From Saccharibacillus brassicae (GTDB taxonomy: Bacteria > Bacillota > Bacilli > Paenibacillales > Paenibacillaceae): a stretch of 64,000 bases of DNA. Each line of letters begins with the position of its first letter. Position 1 is the first letter of the stretch. Position numbers and translations under genes: made by a program. Positions 1 to 9,786 of the stretch are shown piece by piece. Location of the stretch: positions 3,209,501 to 3,273,500 of the forward strand of contig NZ_CP041217.1 in NCBI RefSeq assembly GCF_006542275.1. Reading direction: 5' to 3'. Below the pieces are notes generated by a model, which ran no database searches, was not told the origin of the DNA, and saw nothing but the letters and a program-made list of their open reading frames with translations.

Positions 1-675
1 CGGACCGGCATCTGGTGGGTCGTCCTGATCGGACCCGTCGGCCTGGCGGCGATGCAGATGCTCAACTTCGGCCTGCGCTACGATTATCTCGTAGGGGACA
101 TCTACGCGGCCGATCCGTGGGCCGGCCTGCTGAACGAGACGGGCCTGTTCGTACCGATCGCGATCTATCTGGCGATGACGCTGCTTATGTCGATGATCGC
201 AAACGTCGAGAACCGGCAGAACGCCTGGAAGCAGGTGCTGGCGCTGCCGGTGCGCCGCTCCGAAGTGTTCGCGGCGAAGTTTCTCTGCTGCATGGTGCAG
301 CTGCTCGCGGCCTGCGTGCTGCTGGCCGGTTCGGTCGCGGCCGTCGGTCTGATCCTGAAGCTCAACGGACCGGTCCCGCTGCTCGACCTGTTGAAGTTTG
401 GCGTCTATCCGCTGCTCGCCGCGCTGCCGATGCTCGGTTTCATGCTCTGGATGACGCTAACCGTGCGCAATCAGGCGATTCCCATCTCGATCGGCATCGC
501 CGCCTCGCTCGTCTCCGTGTTCGGTCTGGCAATGAGCGAAGCGGTTCCGATCGCCTGGCCGGCCGCCGTGCTCCAAGGCCAGGAAGTGCCGCTGTTCATC
601 GGGCTGGGCGTCGGCGTGTTCGCCGTATTGTACCTGCTGGGCTCGATGCATTTTTCGAGAAAGGACGTGGCTTGA
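1..675 (+). CDS. ABC-2 type permease subunit, 5'-truncated by window edge
   Basis: Membrane subunit of an ABC exporter, probably of the lantibiotic/bacteriocin immunity or resistance type. The frame is open from base 1, so the N-terminus lies outside the window; 224 residues are visible with about five hydrophobic segments, such as VPIAIYLAMTLLMSM and LLAACVLLAGSVAA. The motif WKQVLALPVRRSEVFAAK recurs almost unchanged in the next gene (WKQILSLPVSRSALYLSK) and is typical of SpaE/EpiE/MutE-like permeases. The stop lies 1 base before the next start, so the two are co-transcribed and probably form a heteromeric channel. The ATPase is expected just upstream. Substrate cannot be told. Confidence 0.8.
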   Translation, partial: RTGIWWVVLIGPVGLAAMQMLNFGLRYDYLVGDIYAADPWAGLLNETGLFVPIAIYLAMTLLMSMIANVENRQNAWKQVLALPVRRSEVFAAKFLCCMVQLLAACVLLAGSVAAVGLILKLNGPVPLLDLLKFGVYPLLAALPMLGFMLWMTLTVRNQAIPISIGIAASLVSVFGLAMSEAVPIAWPAAVLQGQEVPLFIGLGVGVFAVLYLLGSMHFSRKDVA

Positions 676-676
676 T

Positions 677-1417
677 ATGGCAACCTGGATTTCGGCGCTG
701 CGCAGCGAACGGATCAAGCTTGGCCGCTCGCAGATCATGCTGCTGGCGATCATCGATCCGATTCTGTGTGCAGGGATCGGCCTGCTCTCAAGCGTCGATA
801 ACAATGCGGACGGCTGGCTCGCCCTGCTGCTCGTCATGACGATGCTGCACGCGATGCTACTGCTGCCGATGATGGCGGGGATCTTCTCGGCTTTTGTCTG
901 CCGCTACGAACATGCGGGCGGCGGCTGGAAGCAGATTTTGTCGCTGCCCGTCTCGCGCAGCGCGCTGTACCTGTCCAAGCTGCTGGTCGTGGCGGGCGTG
1001 CTGGCGATCAGCCAGCTGCTGTTCTTCGCCGCGGTGCTGGGCGTCGGCCTGCTCAAAGGGTTCGATCTCTCGTACGTGCCGTGGGGCGAATTCGCGCAGC
1101 GGGCGGTGTTGGGCTTCGTGGCGTGCCTGCCGCTTGTCGCGCTGCAGCTGTTCGTGTCCACGATGTGGACCAGCTTCGCCGCTCCGCTCGTGTTGAACAT
1201 GATGTTCACCGTACCCAATATCCTGATCTCGAACTCGGCGACCTACGGCCCGTATTACCCGTGGGCGCAGCCGATGCTGGTCATGATGGAGGCGGGCGGC
1301 GGCTACGATTTCGGCGCGTTCGCGACGCCGACGCAAACGCTGCTGCTGACGATCGGAGGAAGTTTCGCGCTGTTTCTGGCTGTCGGGCTCGTCTATTTCA
1401 ACCGCAAGCCGGTCTGA
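677..1417 (+). CDS. ABC-2 type permease subunit
   Basis: Second 246-residue integral membrane permease, paired with the one directly upstream. It has about six hydrophobic segments and the family motif WKQILSLPVSRS near residues 90-105. The ATG sits 1 base after the upstream stop, with AAAGGA about 12 bases before it, so translation is probably coupled. The pair resembles the two-permease arrangement (EpiE/EpiG, SpaE/SpaG) of lantibiotic immunity transporters in Bacillota. This is inferred from membrane layout and the WKQ-LPV motif; no lantibiotic gene is visible here. Confidence 0.8.
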   Translation: MATWISALRSERIKLGRSQIMLLAIIDPILCAGIGLLSSVDNNADGWLALLLVMTMLHAMLLLPMMAGIFSAFVCRYEHAGGGWKQILSLPVSRSALYLSKLLVVAGVLAISQLLFFAAVLGVGLLKGFDLSYVPWGEFAQRAVLGFVACLPLVALQLFVSTMWTSFAAPLVLNMMFTVPNILISNSATYGPYYPWAQPMLVMMEAGGGYDFGAFATPTQTLLLTIGGSFALFLAVGLVYFNRKPV

Positions 1418-1554
1418 ACAAGAGCGGCGAACGGGCGGAGCAATCCGCGACCGGAATAAAAAAACGAAAAAATTTGCTGTTCGCTGTTAAGGTTTTGTCC
1501 CGAAATGACGTTGATATAGAAAAAGGAAAACGTACCCAGGAGGTTATATCGATC

Positions 1555-1929
1555 ATGTTCAAAAGAAAGCTTGCTCCGGCGGCGCTGGCCGTCGCGATCG
1601 CGTTCTCCCTGACGGGAGCCGTCTCTTCGACCCATGCGGCCGCGCCGGTGCTCCCTGCCGGACCTTCGGCCGCGTCCGTGGAGTCCGACGTGCTGGTCGG
1701 CGAACTGGCATCCTCAGCGTCCGCAAGCCCGGCCCGCGCGCAGGAGACGTTGAACCGCGAACTCGCCGTGTCGGCGGATGCGCTCGAACGTCTGCAGCCG
1801 GAAGCGGCCTCGCTTGCCGACGGCAAAGGGCTGGTCGTGTTCTGCGTATCGATGGCCCTGTCGCTGGCGCTGATGTTCGGCGTGTTCGGTCTGTCGAACC
1901 TGAGAAAAAACGGCCGCCGGAGCCGCTGA
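1555..1929 (+). CDS. small secreted/membrane protein, unknown function
   Basis: 124-residue protein with an N-terminal signal peptide (MFKRKLAPAALAVAIAFSL, cleavage likely after THA-A) and one C-terminal membrane segment (VVFCVSMALSLALMFGVFGL) followed by basic residues. It should therefore be anchored with an outside middle of about 70 Ala/Ser/Glu-rich residues. The start is fixed by CAGGAGG, 9-10 bases before the ATG; longer in-frame starts run back into the permease gene and lack such a site. A strong terminator follows at 1975. I do not recognise the family. Confidence 0.65.
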   Translation: MFKRKLAPAALAVAIAFSLTGAVSSTHAAAPVLPAGPSAASVESDVLVGELASSASASPARAQETLNRELAVSADALERLQPEAASLADGKGLVVFCVSMALSLALMFGVFGLSNLRKNGRRSR

Positions 1930-1974
1930 GCCCGCTTCGGGCGGAGACGGGACCGACCCGAAAGCGGCATAACG

Positions 1975-2007
1975 AAAACCCTTGCGACTCCGTCGCAAGG
2001 GTTTTTC
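1975..2007. terminator. bidirectional intrinsic terminator
   Basis: Hairpin with arms AAAACCCTTGCGAC and GTCGCAAGGGTTTT around a 3-base loop. T-runs on both strands allow it to end the rightward gene at 1555-1929 and the leftward ldh transcript. Confidence 0.85.
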
Positions 2008-2140
2008 GGCTTGGCAAGGATATAACGAAGATGAAGACAGCGGTTGGCCTGACCCCAAGGGGAAGGCCGATTTGATCGGATCGGAAAACCGGGTGCTGCG
2101 CAGTATCGATCGCGTGGATATGCGGTGCGCGTCCGTTCGT

Positions 2141-3097
2141 TCAGGAAGGCTGCACGACGCTGTCGACGCCTGCGCGAATGATGTCGCACGAGCGCTCGAA
2201 CAGGATCTTCTCGTCGTCGTTCAGATTGAATTCGATCAGTTCCTCGATGCCGCCGTCGCCGATGATCGCGGGTACGCCGACGCAGACGTCCCGCTGGCCG
2301 TATTCGCCGTCGAGGATCGCGGAGACGGCGATGATGCGGTGATCGTCGTTCAAAATGGAACGGGTGATATAGGCGATCGCGCTGCCGATGCCGAACTGCG
2401 TCGAACCTTTGCGGGTGAAGATCTCCCAGCCCGCGTCCTTCGTCTTGCGCGCGATATCGTTCAGGTCGAGATCCGGGAAGCGCAACTTGTGCTCTTCGAC
2501 GATATGCAGCATCGGCTTGCCGCCGATCGTGACGTGCGACCAGGCGACGAACTGCGATTCGCCGTGCTCGCCCATCGCGTAGCCGTGGACGCTGCGCGGA
2601 TCGACCTGGAACACGTCGGCCAGCAGCGTTTTGAGCCGCGCGGAATCGATCGACGTGCCGGTGCCGATGACGCGGTGGCGCGGCAGACCCGACACCTGGG
2701 CCGCGATCATCGTCACGACGTCGACCGGATTCGCGGCCACGACGAAGATGCCGTCGAAGCCGCTGCCCATGACGGACGTGACGACTTCGCGGGTGATCGA
2801 AGCGGCTTCGGCGATGATGTCCATGCGCTTCTGTCCGGCTTTGACGTTGGCGCCGGCCGTCAGGACGACGATGTCCGCGTCCGCGCAGTCGGCGTAACGT
2901 CCGGCCCGCACGCGCGTGCGCGTCGAAGTGAAGTCCGCGCAGTGGGACAGGTCGAGCGCCTGAGCCAGCGCATGCTCGTGATTGCGGCTGATGATAACGA
3001 TCTCGTCGCAGATGGACTGGTTGATCATCGCGTAAGCGCTGCTCGATCCGACCAGACCCGAGCCGATAATCGCGACTTTACGGTTTTTTTTGCCCAT
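2141..3097 (-). CDS. ldh: L-lactate dehydrogenase family (L-2-hydroxyacid dehydrogenase)
   Basis: NAD-dependent interconversion of a 2-oxoacid (normally pyruvate) and the L-2-hydroxyacid, used to regenerate NAD in fermentation. 318 residues, normal for the family. Visible: Rossmann GSGLVGSS near the N-terminus, NPVD, the substrate-binding arginine in DSARLK, and catalytic histidine in GEHGES. In the active-site loop the canonical GANQKPGETR reads GANVKAGQKR. The loop arginine is kept, but the glutamine that favours pyruvate is valine, so the true substrate may be a bulkier oxoacid. RBS AAGAGGTG precedes the ATG; a sigma-A promoter lies about 70 bases upstream. Confidence 0.85.
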   Translation of the reverse strand: MGKKNRKVAIIGSGLVGSSSAYAMINQSICDEIVIISRNHEHALAQALDLSHCADFTSTRTRVRAGRYADCADADIVVLTAGANVKAGQKRMDIIAEAASITREVVTSVMGSGFDGIFVVAANPVDVVTMIAAQVSGLPRHRVIGTGTSIDSARLKTLLADVFQVDPRSVHGYAMGEHGESQFVAWSHVTIGGKPMLHIVEEHKLRFPDLDLNDIARKTKDAGWEIFTRKGSTQFGIGSAIAYITRSILNDDHRIIAVSAILDGEYGQRDVCVGVPAIIGDGGIEELIEFNLNDDEKILFERSCDIIRAGVDSVVQPS

Positions 3098-3161
3098 ATT
3101 CGCACCTCTTGCTTATGATTTATTTGCTTACATGAAATTTTTCAGTAAAGTGACTTTTTTC

Positions 3162-3190
3162 ATTTTAACGGAAAAAAGAACGGTTGTCAG
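3162..3190 (-). promoter_or_regulatory. sigma-A promoter of ldh
   Basis: Read on the minus strand: CTGACA, 17-base spacer, TAAAAT, about 65 bases before the ldh start. No convincing Rex redox-repressor palindrome was seen next to it. Confidence 0.6.
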
Positions 3191-3405
3191 CCAGCAAATA
3201 CAGAAATATGTTACAATACGTGACACCATTGACGATTTCGAGCGGATACGATGAAAGGAAAAGGGACAAAAGCAGCAATTACGGCCAAAACGGGCTTTTT
3301 TCGCGCCAAAAGGGTAATACATAGAGGTGCCTTTTTCGGCAGTCCGCTTTCGTGAGGGAGCAACTGCCGGCAAACGGCGAACTTTAACGGAGGTGACGGA
3401 GACCC

Positions 3406-4404
3406 ATGACGCAAAACAAACGCTTTGTACTGGCCAGCCGCCCGAACGGCATGCCGACGCGGGAAAATTTCGAATTGAAGACAGAAGAAGCGGCTCGGCC
3501 GGAAGACGGCGAGATCGCGGTCGAGACGCTGTATTTGTCGGTCGATCCCTACATGCGCGGACGGATGAACGACAGCAAATCGTATGCCAAGCCGTACGAG
3601 ATCGGCGGCACATTCGGCGGCGGATCGGTCGGACGCGTGACGGAGAGCCGGCATTCTTCCTATAAGGAAGGCGATATCGTGCAGGGAGGCTGGGGCTGGC
3701 AGACGCACGCCGTCGTGAACGGCGATCTGGCGGTCAAAGTCGACGAGAGCCTCGCTCCGATCCAGACGGCGCTCGGCGTACTCGGCATGCCGGGACTGAC
3801 CGCCTACTTCGGCCTGCTGGATATCGGGCAGCCCAAGGAAGGCGAGACGGTCGTCGTATCCGGCGCAGGCGGAGCGGTCGGCATGATTGTCGGCCAGATC
3901 GCGAAGATCAAAGGCGCGCGCGTCGTCGGCATTTCCGGTTCGGAAGAGAAAAACCGGTATCTGTCCGAAGAACTCGGCTTCGACGCCGTCGTCAACTACA
4001 AGACCGAATCGCTGGACGAAGCGCTTGCGGCCGCGTGCCCGGACGGCGTGGACGTCTATTTCGACAACGTGGGCGGCGAAGTGAGCGACGCGGTCTTCCA
4101 GCTGCTGAACGCCAACGCGCGCGTGCCGCTGTGCGGCCAGATCTCGCTGTATAACGTGACCGAACCGGAGCCGGGTCCCCGCTTTCTGCCGCTGCTGCTG
4201 ACCCGTACCGCTCTGGTCAAAGGGTTCCTCGTCGGCCAATACCAGGATCGATACGGCGAAGCGATTCCGGAAATGGCAGGCTGGCTCAAAGACGGACGTC
4301 TGAAATACCGCGAAAATATCGTCGAAGGCTTCGAGCAGTCGCCGGAAGCGTTCTTCGGACTGTTCAGCGGAGAGAACCTCGGCAAGCAGCTCGTCAAGGT
4401 CTAA
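3406..4404 (+). CDS. NADP-dependent oxidoreductase, zinc-free MDR family (CurA/2-alkenal reductase-like)
   Basis: 332-residue medium-chain reductase without the zinc-ligand cysteines of alcohol dehydrogenases. It would reduce the double bond of alpha,beta-unsaturated carbonyls (2-alkenals, curcumin-like enones) with NADPH. Features: N-terminal substrate domain with LSVDPYMRGRM (a hallmark of this subfamily), the nucleotide-binding motif SGAGGAVGMIVGQIAK at about 150-165, VVNYKTE, and DVYFDNVGG. It resembles E. coli CurA and B. subtilis YfmJ. The start is fixed by ACGGAGGTGACGGAGACCC just before the ATG. It is divergent from ldh and followed by a hairpin with a T-rich tail. Confidence 0.85.
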   Translation: MTQNKRFVLASRPNGMPTRENFELKTEEAARPEDGEIAVETLYLSVDPYMRGRMNDSKSYAKPYEIGGTFGGGSVGRVTESRHSSYKEGDIVQGGWGWQTHAVVNGDLAVKVDESLAPIQTALGVLGMPGLTAYFGLLDIGQPKEGETVVVSGAGGAVGMIVGQIAKIKGARVVGISGSEEKNRYLSEELGFDAVVNYKTESLDEALAAACPDGVDVYFDNVGGEVSDAVFQLLNANARVPLCGQISLYNVTEPEPGPRFLPLLLTRTALVKGFLVGQYQDRYGEAIPEMAGWLKDGRLKYRENIVEGFEQSPEAFFGLFSGENLGKQLVKV

Positions 4405-4440
4405 CGGCCGGACGAAAATCGAGACCGGCTTTTTATTTTT
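4405..4440 (+). terminator. intrinsic terminator after the oxidoreductase gene
   Basis: GGCCGG and CCGGC arms around an AT-rich loop, followed by TTTTTATTTTT. The stem is short. Confidence 0.55.
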
Positions 4441-4496
4441 ATATGAAAAAAGAACTGGAAAGCGCGAGAAAAGCATAAATAAAAATCGCAAGAAAA

Positions 4497-4532
4497 ACGA
4501 GCCTGCCGGGAAACCGGGGCTCGTTTTTTTAT
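4497..4532. terminator. bidirectional terminator between converging genes
   Basis: Arms CGAGCC and GGCTCG with an internal CCGG stem, followed by TTTTTTT on the plus strand. T-rich sequence on the minus strand allows it also to stop the leftward GH3 transcript. Confidence 0.75.
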
Positions 4533-4577
4533 GGCGTTTTTTGGGGGTTCGAACGCCTTTTTTTCGCGATAGATCCG

Positions 4578-6413
4578 TTACTTCAAATACTTCTTCTTCA
4601 ACGCCAGAATCCGGGCTGCGCTCTCGTCGATACGCGACTCGGAAATTTGGCCGGATCGCACCGCCTGCTTGATCGCCTCGATCGTATCGATCGCGTTGCC
4701 CGCGCCGTGCGCCACGAGGACGATATCGCTGCCGGCCGCTACCGATTGAACGGCCGCTTCGCCGATTCCGTAGTTGTCCGCGATCGCGCCCATCGTCATG
4801 TCGTCCGTCATGATCACGCCGTCGAAGCCCAGCTTGCCGCGCAGCAGATCGGTTATGACGGCGGGCGACAGGGAAGACGGAAACTGCTTGTCGAGCTTGG
4901 GCAGCAGAATATGGGCTATCATGACGACGTCCGCCTGCGCGGCGATCGCTTTTCTGAACGGGATCAGCTCCAGCTTGTCCAACTGCTCCAGACTTTTGTC
5001 CACGACGGGCAGCGCGATATGCGAATCGACCGACGTGTCGCCGTGGCCCGGGAAATGCTTGACGACCGGAATGACCTTTTTGGATTCCAGTCCCTGCATG
5101 ACCGGGATGCCGAGCTTCGAGACGAGCGCCGCGTCCGCGCCGAACGAACGGTCGCCGATCACGGGATTGTCCGGGTTGCTGTTGACGTCGAGCACGGGCG
5201 CGTAATCGAGGTTGAACCCTTGCGAGAGCAGTTGTTCGCCCAACTGCTCGCCGATCGAACGGGCGTAAGCCGCGTCGCCGCGTTCGCCGATCGCGCCGGC
5301 GGTCGGGATCTTGTCCACGCCTTTGAGGCGCGCGACCCGGCCGCCTTCCTGATCGACGCTGACGAGCAGCGGAAGTTCGCCGTTCGGATTCGCGGCTTGG
5401 ACTTCGTCGACGAACGTTCTCGTCTGCGCCGCCGAATCGATATTGTCCGCGTAGAAAATAACTCCGCTCACGCCGTAATCGCGAATCAGCGCGCGATCTT
5501 CTTCGCGCAGCGAAGTGCCTTCGACGCCGGCGATGACCATCTGGCCGATCTTCTCGTCGAGCGTCAGCTTGGCGAGCAGGTCGGCCGTATCGCCCGCAGG
5601 GGCGGGAGCGGCAGATGACGGCGTCGGTCCGTCCGCGGCAGCTTCGGCGCCTGCGGCCGGCGCCGTGCCGGTCGCCGCGGTGCCGCCGTCAGCCTGCGGC
5701 GCGGCGGGCGATTCGCCGGAAGCGGCCGCGGCGGGCTTCGACGCCCGGCCGACGAGCGAGATATGGTCGAGCGGCGGATTCTCTTCCGCCGTATCGCCTT
5801 CGCCGGCCCACGGCTTGGGCAGCACCCAGCGCAGCGTGTAGCCGCCGGGAAGGTCATAGCCAAGGATGAGCTGGTTGACCGTATCGTCTTTGTACGTATT
5901 GACGCTGTCCGCTTCGCCGAGCGTATCGAGAATATCGCGGTAGCGAATCTCCGCGAGCGACCCGTCGTTTGAGCGCAGGTCGGTTACGACCTTGTTCTTG
6001 TAGCCGATCGTCGTGGCGTGCGCCGCGTACTTGGCGTAGGTCGAGCTGCCGTTCGCCGAAGTCTGGTCGGCGGACTGCCATTTGCGCTCGACTTCGCCCA
6101 GGGAGGTGCGGCCGACGGTGAAGTCGGCCGTATCGATCCGGCCTTGCCCGGCGAGCGCGACGATCGCCGCGATCCGGTCGGCCGCGGGATCGGCCTTGGC
6201 CGGCGGTTCCTCGGCGGCAGCTTGCGGTTGGTCGGGCGGCGGGGCTTCGCTTTCCGCGGCAGGCGCGGAGGGCGGAGCGGCCGAACCGGCCGTGGACGTC
6301 GAGCCGCCTTGATCCTGCAGGTACAGCAGGGCGCCGCTAATCAGAACGAGCATCATCAACACGGCGGCGGCGATTTTGAGAACGGGAGCGGAGCTCCGGG
6401 TATTGCGGGCCAT
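4578..6413 (-). CDS. membrane-anchored DUF4309 + GH3 beta-N-acetylhexosaminidase (NagZ-like)
   Basis: 611-residue surface glycosidase expected to remove N-acetylglucosamine from muropeptides or related glycans outside the membrane. Order: N-terminal membrane anchor (VLKIAAAVLMMLVLISGALLYL), Pro/Ala/Glu linker, a YjgB-like DUF4309 domain at about 75-225 (FTVGRTSLGEVERKW), a second Ala/Pro-rich linker, and a GH3 domain from about 285 to the end. The NagZ signature KHFPGHGDTSVDSH (about residue 455, Asp-His acid/base dyad) and the nucleophile in MTDDMTMGAI (about 535) are present. AAGGAG precedes the ATG. It lies downstream of the LacI gene on the same strand and may be co-transcribed. The DUF4309 fusion is unusual for NagZ. 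Confidence 0.85.
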   Translation of the reverse strand: MARNTRSSAPVLKIAAAVLMMLVLISGALLYLQDQGGSTSTAGSAAPPSAPAAESEAPPPDQPQAAAEEPPAKADPAADRIAAIVALAGQGRIDTADFTVGRTSLGEVERKWQSADQTSANGSSTYAKYAAHATTIGYKNKVVTDLRSNDGSLAEIRYRDILDTLGEADSVNTYKDDTVNQLILGYDLPGGYTLRWVLPKPWAGEGDTAEENPPLDHISLVGRASKPAAAASGESPAAPQADGGTAATGTAPAAGAEAAADGPTPSSAAPAPAGDTADLLAKLTLDEKIGQMVIAGVEGTSLREEDRALIRDYGVSGVIFYADNIDSAAQTRTFVDEVQAANPNGELPLLVSVDQEGGRVARLKGVDKIPTAGAIGERGDAAYARSIGEQLGEQLLSQGFNLDYAPVLDVNSNPDNPVIGDRSFGADAALVSKLGIPVMQGLESKKVIPVVKHFPGHGDTSVDSHIALPVVDKSLEQLDKLELIPFRKAIAAQADVVMIAHILLPKLDKQFPSSLSPAVITDLLRGKLGFDGVIMTDDMTMGAIADNYGIGEAAVQSVAAGSDIVLVAHGAGNAIDTIEAIKQAVRSGQISESRIDESAARILALKKKYLK

Positions 6414-6521
6414 CTTCGGATCGGCTCCTTTTCGTCATACATGGATTTGGTGAGGCTGGAGGAACTTGAGGCATGGGTTTCTTCCTATTGATGAGGTCAG
6501 GTTGATGAGGTCAGGTGCGGC

Positions 6522-7739
6522 TTAGGTGCCGCGCACTGCACTGCTTGCCGGGCTCTGCGTCGTCTCGCGCACGACCAGGCCGAATTCCAGCGGCTTGAGC
6601 GGCAGCTGCTCGCCGAGCAGGCCGGGAGAGAGCAGGGCGAACGCGTTGTAAGCCTGATCCCGGATCGGATTCTGGACCGTGGTCAGCCCGAGCGTCTCCG
6701 CGATCGGCATGTTGTCGAACCCGACGATGCTGAGCTCGCCCGGCACGTCCCAGTCGAGCCTCCGCGCTTCGCTGAGCACGCCCGTTGCCACGAAGTCGTT
6801 GGCGCAGATAATGGCTTGCGGTACTGCAAAACTTCCGGATGTTCCTTCCGGAAGTTTTTGCAGCACCGCGAAAAGTCCGGATGTCTCTGCCGGAATTTTT
6901 TGCGAAACCGCGAAACTTCCGGATGTTCCTTCCGGAATTTTTCGCGTCCCAGCTTCCCCAGCGTCTTCAGCGTCCTCGCCATCCGCAGGCTGATCCGATT
7001 CGCTGCGAACCGGATTTTTTTGCGGCACCGCGCCTTCATCCCCCGCACCAGCCAACAGCCGGCGAACCGTCTCCTGGCCGCTTTCCATATGATACACGGC
7101 TTCGAAGTACCAGTCGCGCCGGATGTCCAGACCGCGCTCGCGCATGAGGTCTTCGTAGGCTTGCGCCCGCCGCTTCGTATTGAGACTGCTCGGCCGCCCG
7201 AACGCGTTGGCGATGTCCGTGATGCCGAGCGACAGCAGATGTTCGACCGCCAGCCGGTAGCCGGCGTACTGGTCCATCGCCACGGACGGAATATCCGGGC
7301 GGTCGGTCCGCTGCCACGAGACGATCGGCCCGTATTTGCCGTAAGAGCTGACGAGCGACAGTTCGTTGACGCACGTAATGATCAGCAGGCCGTCGACCCT
7401 TTTCTGCTTCAAGTCTTCGAACGCCTGAAGCTCCCTAGTTCGATCGGAATCGGACGTGTAGATGATCGTCTGGAATCCGTGTTCTGCCGCCACTTCGACG
7501 AAGCGCGTCATGAACGGGAGAATGATCTCGCTAATATTTTCCGTCACCATGCCGATTTGCAGCGTTTTGCCTTTGGAGAGCGAGACGGCGTTGCGGTTCG
7601 GCACGTAGTCCATTTCGCGGATGACGTTCAGGATCTTTTCCCGGGTGGATGGGCTGACGTGTCGGGATTTGTTCAGGACGCGGGAGACGGTCGCTTTGGA
7701 AAAGCCGCTCAGTTTCGCGATTTCTTCGAGATTGGACAT
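6522..7739 (-). CDS. LacI-family transcriptional regulator with in-frame repeat insertion
   Basis: 405-residue sugar-responsive repressor, probably of the divergent GH1 gene. The N-terminal LacI helix-turn-helix reads IAKLSGFSKATVSRVLN and is followed by the hinge YVPNRNAVSLSKGKT and a periplasmic-binding-protein-like effector domain. Between VRRLLA and PQAIICANDF, usually joined by a few residues, lies an insertion of roughly 75-80 residues. It contains three 14-residue repeats of the type KIPEGTSGSFAV, encoded by a palindromic 42-base unit. The rest of the fold is intact to VVRETTQ, so the protein could still work if the insert loops out. The start is in the 95-base gap shared with the glucosidase operator. 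Confidence 0.88.
   Translation of the reverse strand: MSNLEEIAKLSGFSKATVSRVLNKSRHVSPSTREKILNVIREMDYVPNRNAVSLSKGKTLQIGMVTENISEIILPFMTRFVEVAAEHGFQTIIYTSDSDRTRELQAFEDLKQKRVDGLLIITCVNELSLVSSYGKYGPIVSWQRTDRPDIPSVAMDQYAGYRLAVEHLLSLGITDIANAFGRPSSLNTKRRAQAYEDLMRERGLDIRRDWYFEAVYHMESGQETVRRLLAGAGDEGAVPQKNPVRSESDQPADGEDAEDAGEAGTRKIPEGTSGSFAVSQKIPAETSGLFAVLQKLPEGTSGSFAVPQAIICANDFVATGVLSEARRLDWDVPGELSIVGFDNMPIAETLGLTTVQNPIRDQAYNAFALLSPGLLGEQLPLKPLEFGLVVRETTQSPASSAVRGT
6826..6945. repeat. three 42-base palindromic repeats inside the lacI-type gene
   Basis: Copies at 6826-6861, 6868-6903 and 6910-6945, exactly 42 bases apart. Each 36-base core has TTCCGGA and TCCGGAA arms flanked by GCGAAA and TTTTTGC, so it can fold as a hairpin. 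Because 42 is divisible by 3 the reading frame is kept. The middle copy has drifted (AGTCCGG, CTGCCGG). Confidence 0.9.
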
Positions 7740-7756
7740 CTTCTGGCTCCTTGGGG

Positions 7757-7787
7757 TTGACGTGGAACGCGTTTCACGGTTTATGCT
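7757..7787 (+). promoter_or_regulatory. glucosidase promoter with LacI-type operator in the spacer
   Basis: TTGACG at 7757-7762 and a -10-like TATGCT at 7782-7787 (spacing about 19). Between them lies TGGAACGCGTTTCA (7763-7776), centred on palindromic AACGCGTT, the usual LacI-family operator pattern. Repressor bound here would block RNA polymerase, so the neighbouring LacI protein is the natural candidate; CcpA is an alternative reader because the site is also cre-like. Confidence 0.65.
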
Positions 7788-7828
7788 GACTTCAAGACTT
7801 CTTTATCCATTCTAACACACAGGAGTGA

Positions 7829-9268
<1,440 letters not shown>

Positions 9269-9310
9269 GCTTCGAGCCTGAATGACTGCGGGCTGCATGT
9301 GGAAAAGAAA

Positions 9311-9340
9311 GACGCCTTCCTGAGAGGAAGGCGTCTTTTT
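9311..9340 (+). terminator. intrinsic terminator of the GH1 gene
   Basis: Perfect stem GACGCCTTCCT/GGAAGGCGTC with a tight loop, followed by TTTTT. Confidence 0.9.
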
Positions 9341-9583
9341 GGTGCGCGCGCTGGTGGATGGAGCGTATGGGGAGATCGGGCGCGCGGGAGGCGGGCCATG
9401 CGTCTGAGCGTGCTGCGCGTCGGGGAAAAGCGCGTCGCGAAAGGCACGGATCGCCGAGATCAAACGGCAGCGGCGCTCTTGCGTTCAGGGCGCGCAGCGC
9501 CGGATTTCGGGTTCCGGGTTCCGTGCCGCTCCGCAAACTTGCGGGCTGCGGGCACGGCATAGGCGGACAACAGGTACGGCAGA

Positions 9584-9773
9584 GCAAATAACTGCGCAGC
9601 AGCAGTTATTTGCCCGAATTCCGCTGCTTTTTTCGAAATAATTGCCTCAGAACACTTATTTGGCGGGAAACGGGGAAAAGACGGCTGTAAACGAAAAAAT
9701 AACTGCTCTGGGGCAGTTATTTTCCGAAAAGGTGCTCTTGGAGCGAAATAAGTGTTTTCTCGCAGTTATTCCG
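9584..9773. repeat. cluster of four AATAACTGC-type palindromes
   Basis: Noncoding spacer with four related inverted repeats. 9584-9613 is perfect (12-base arms GCAAATAACTGC and GCAGTTATTTGC). 9693-9726 is near perfect (AAATAACTGC, GCAGTTATTT). 9634-9665 and 9744-9773 are degenerate. The same motif recurs at 34446-34590 and 61490-61740, so it is a dispersed family. No gene is supported between 9341 and 9956. Confidence 0.8.
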
Positions 9774-9786
9774 GGACGTATACTTT

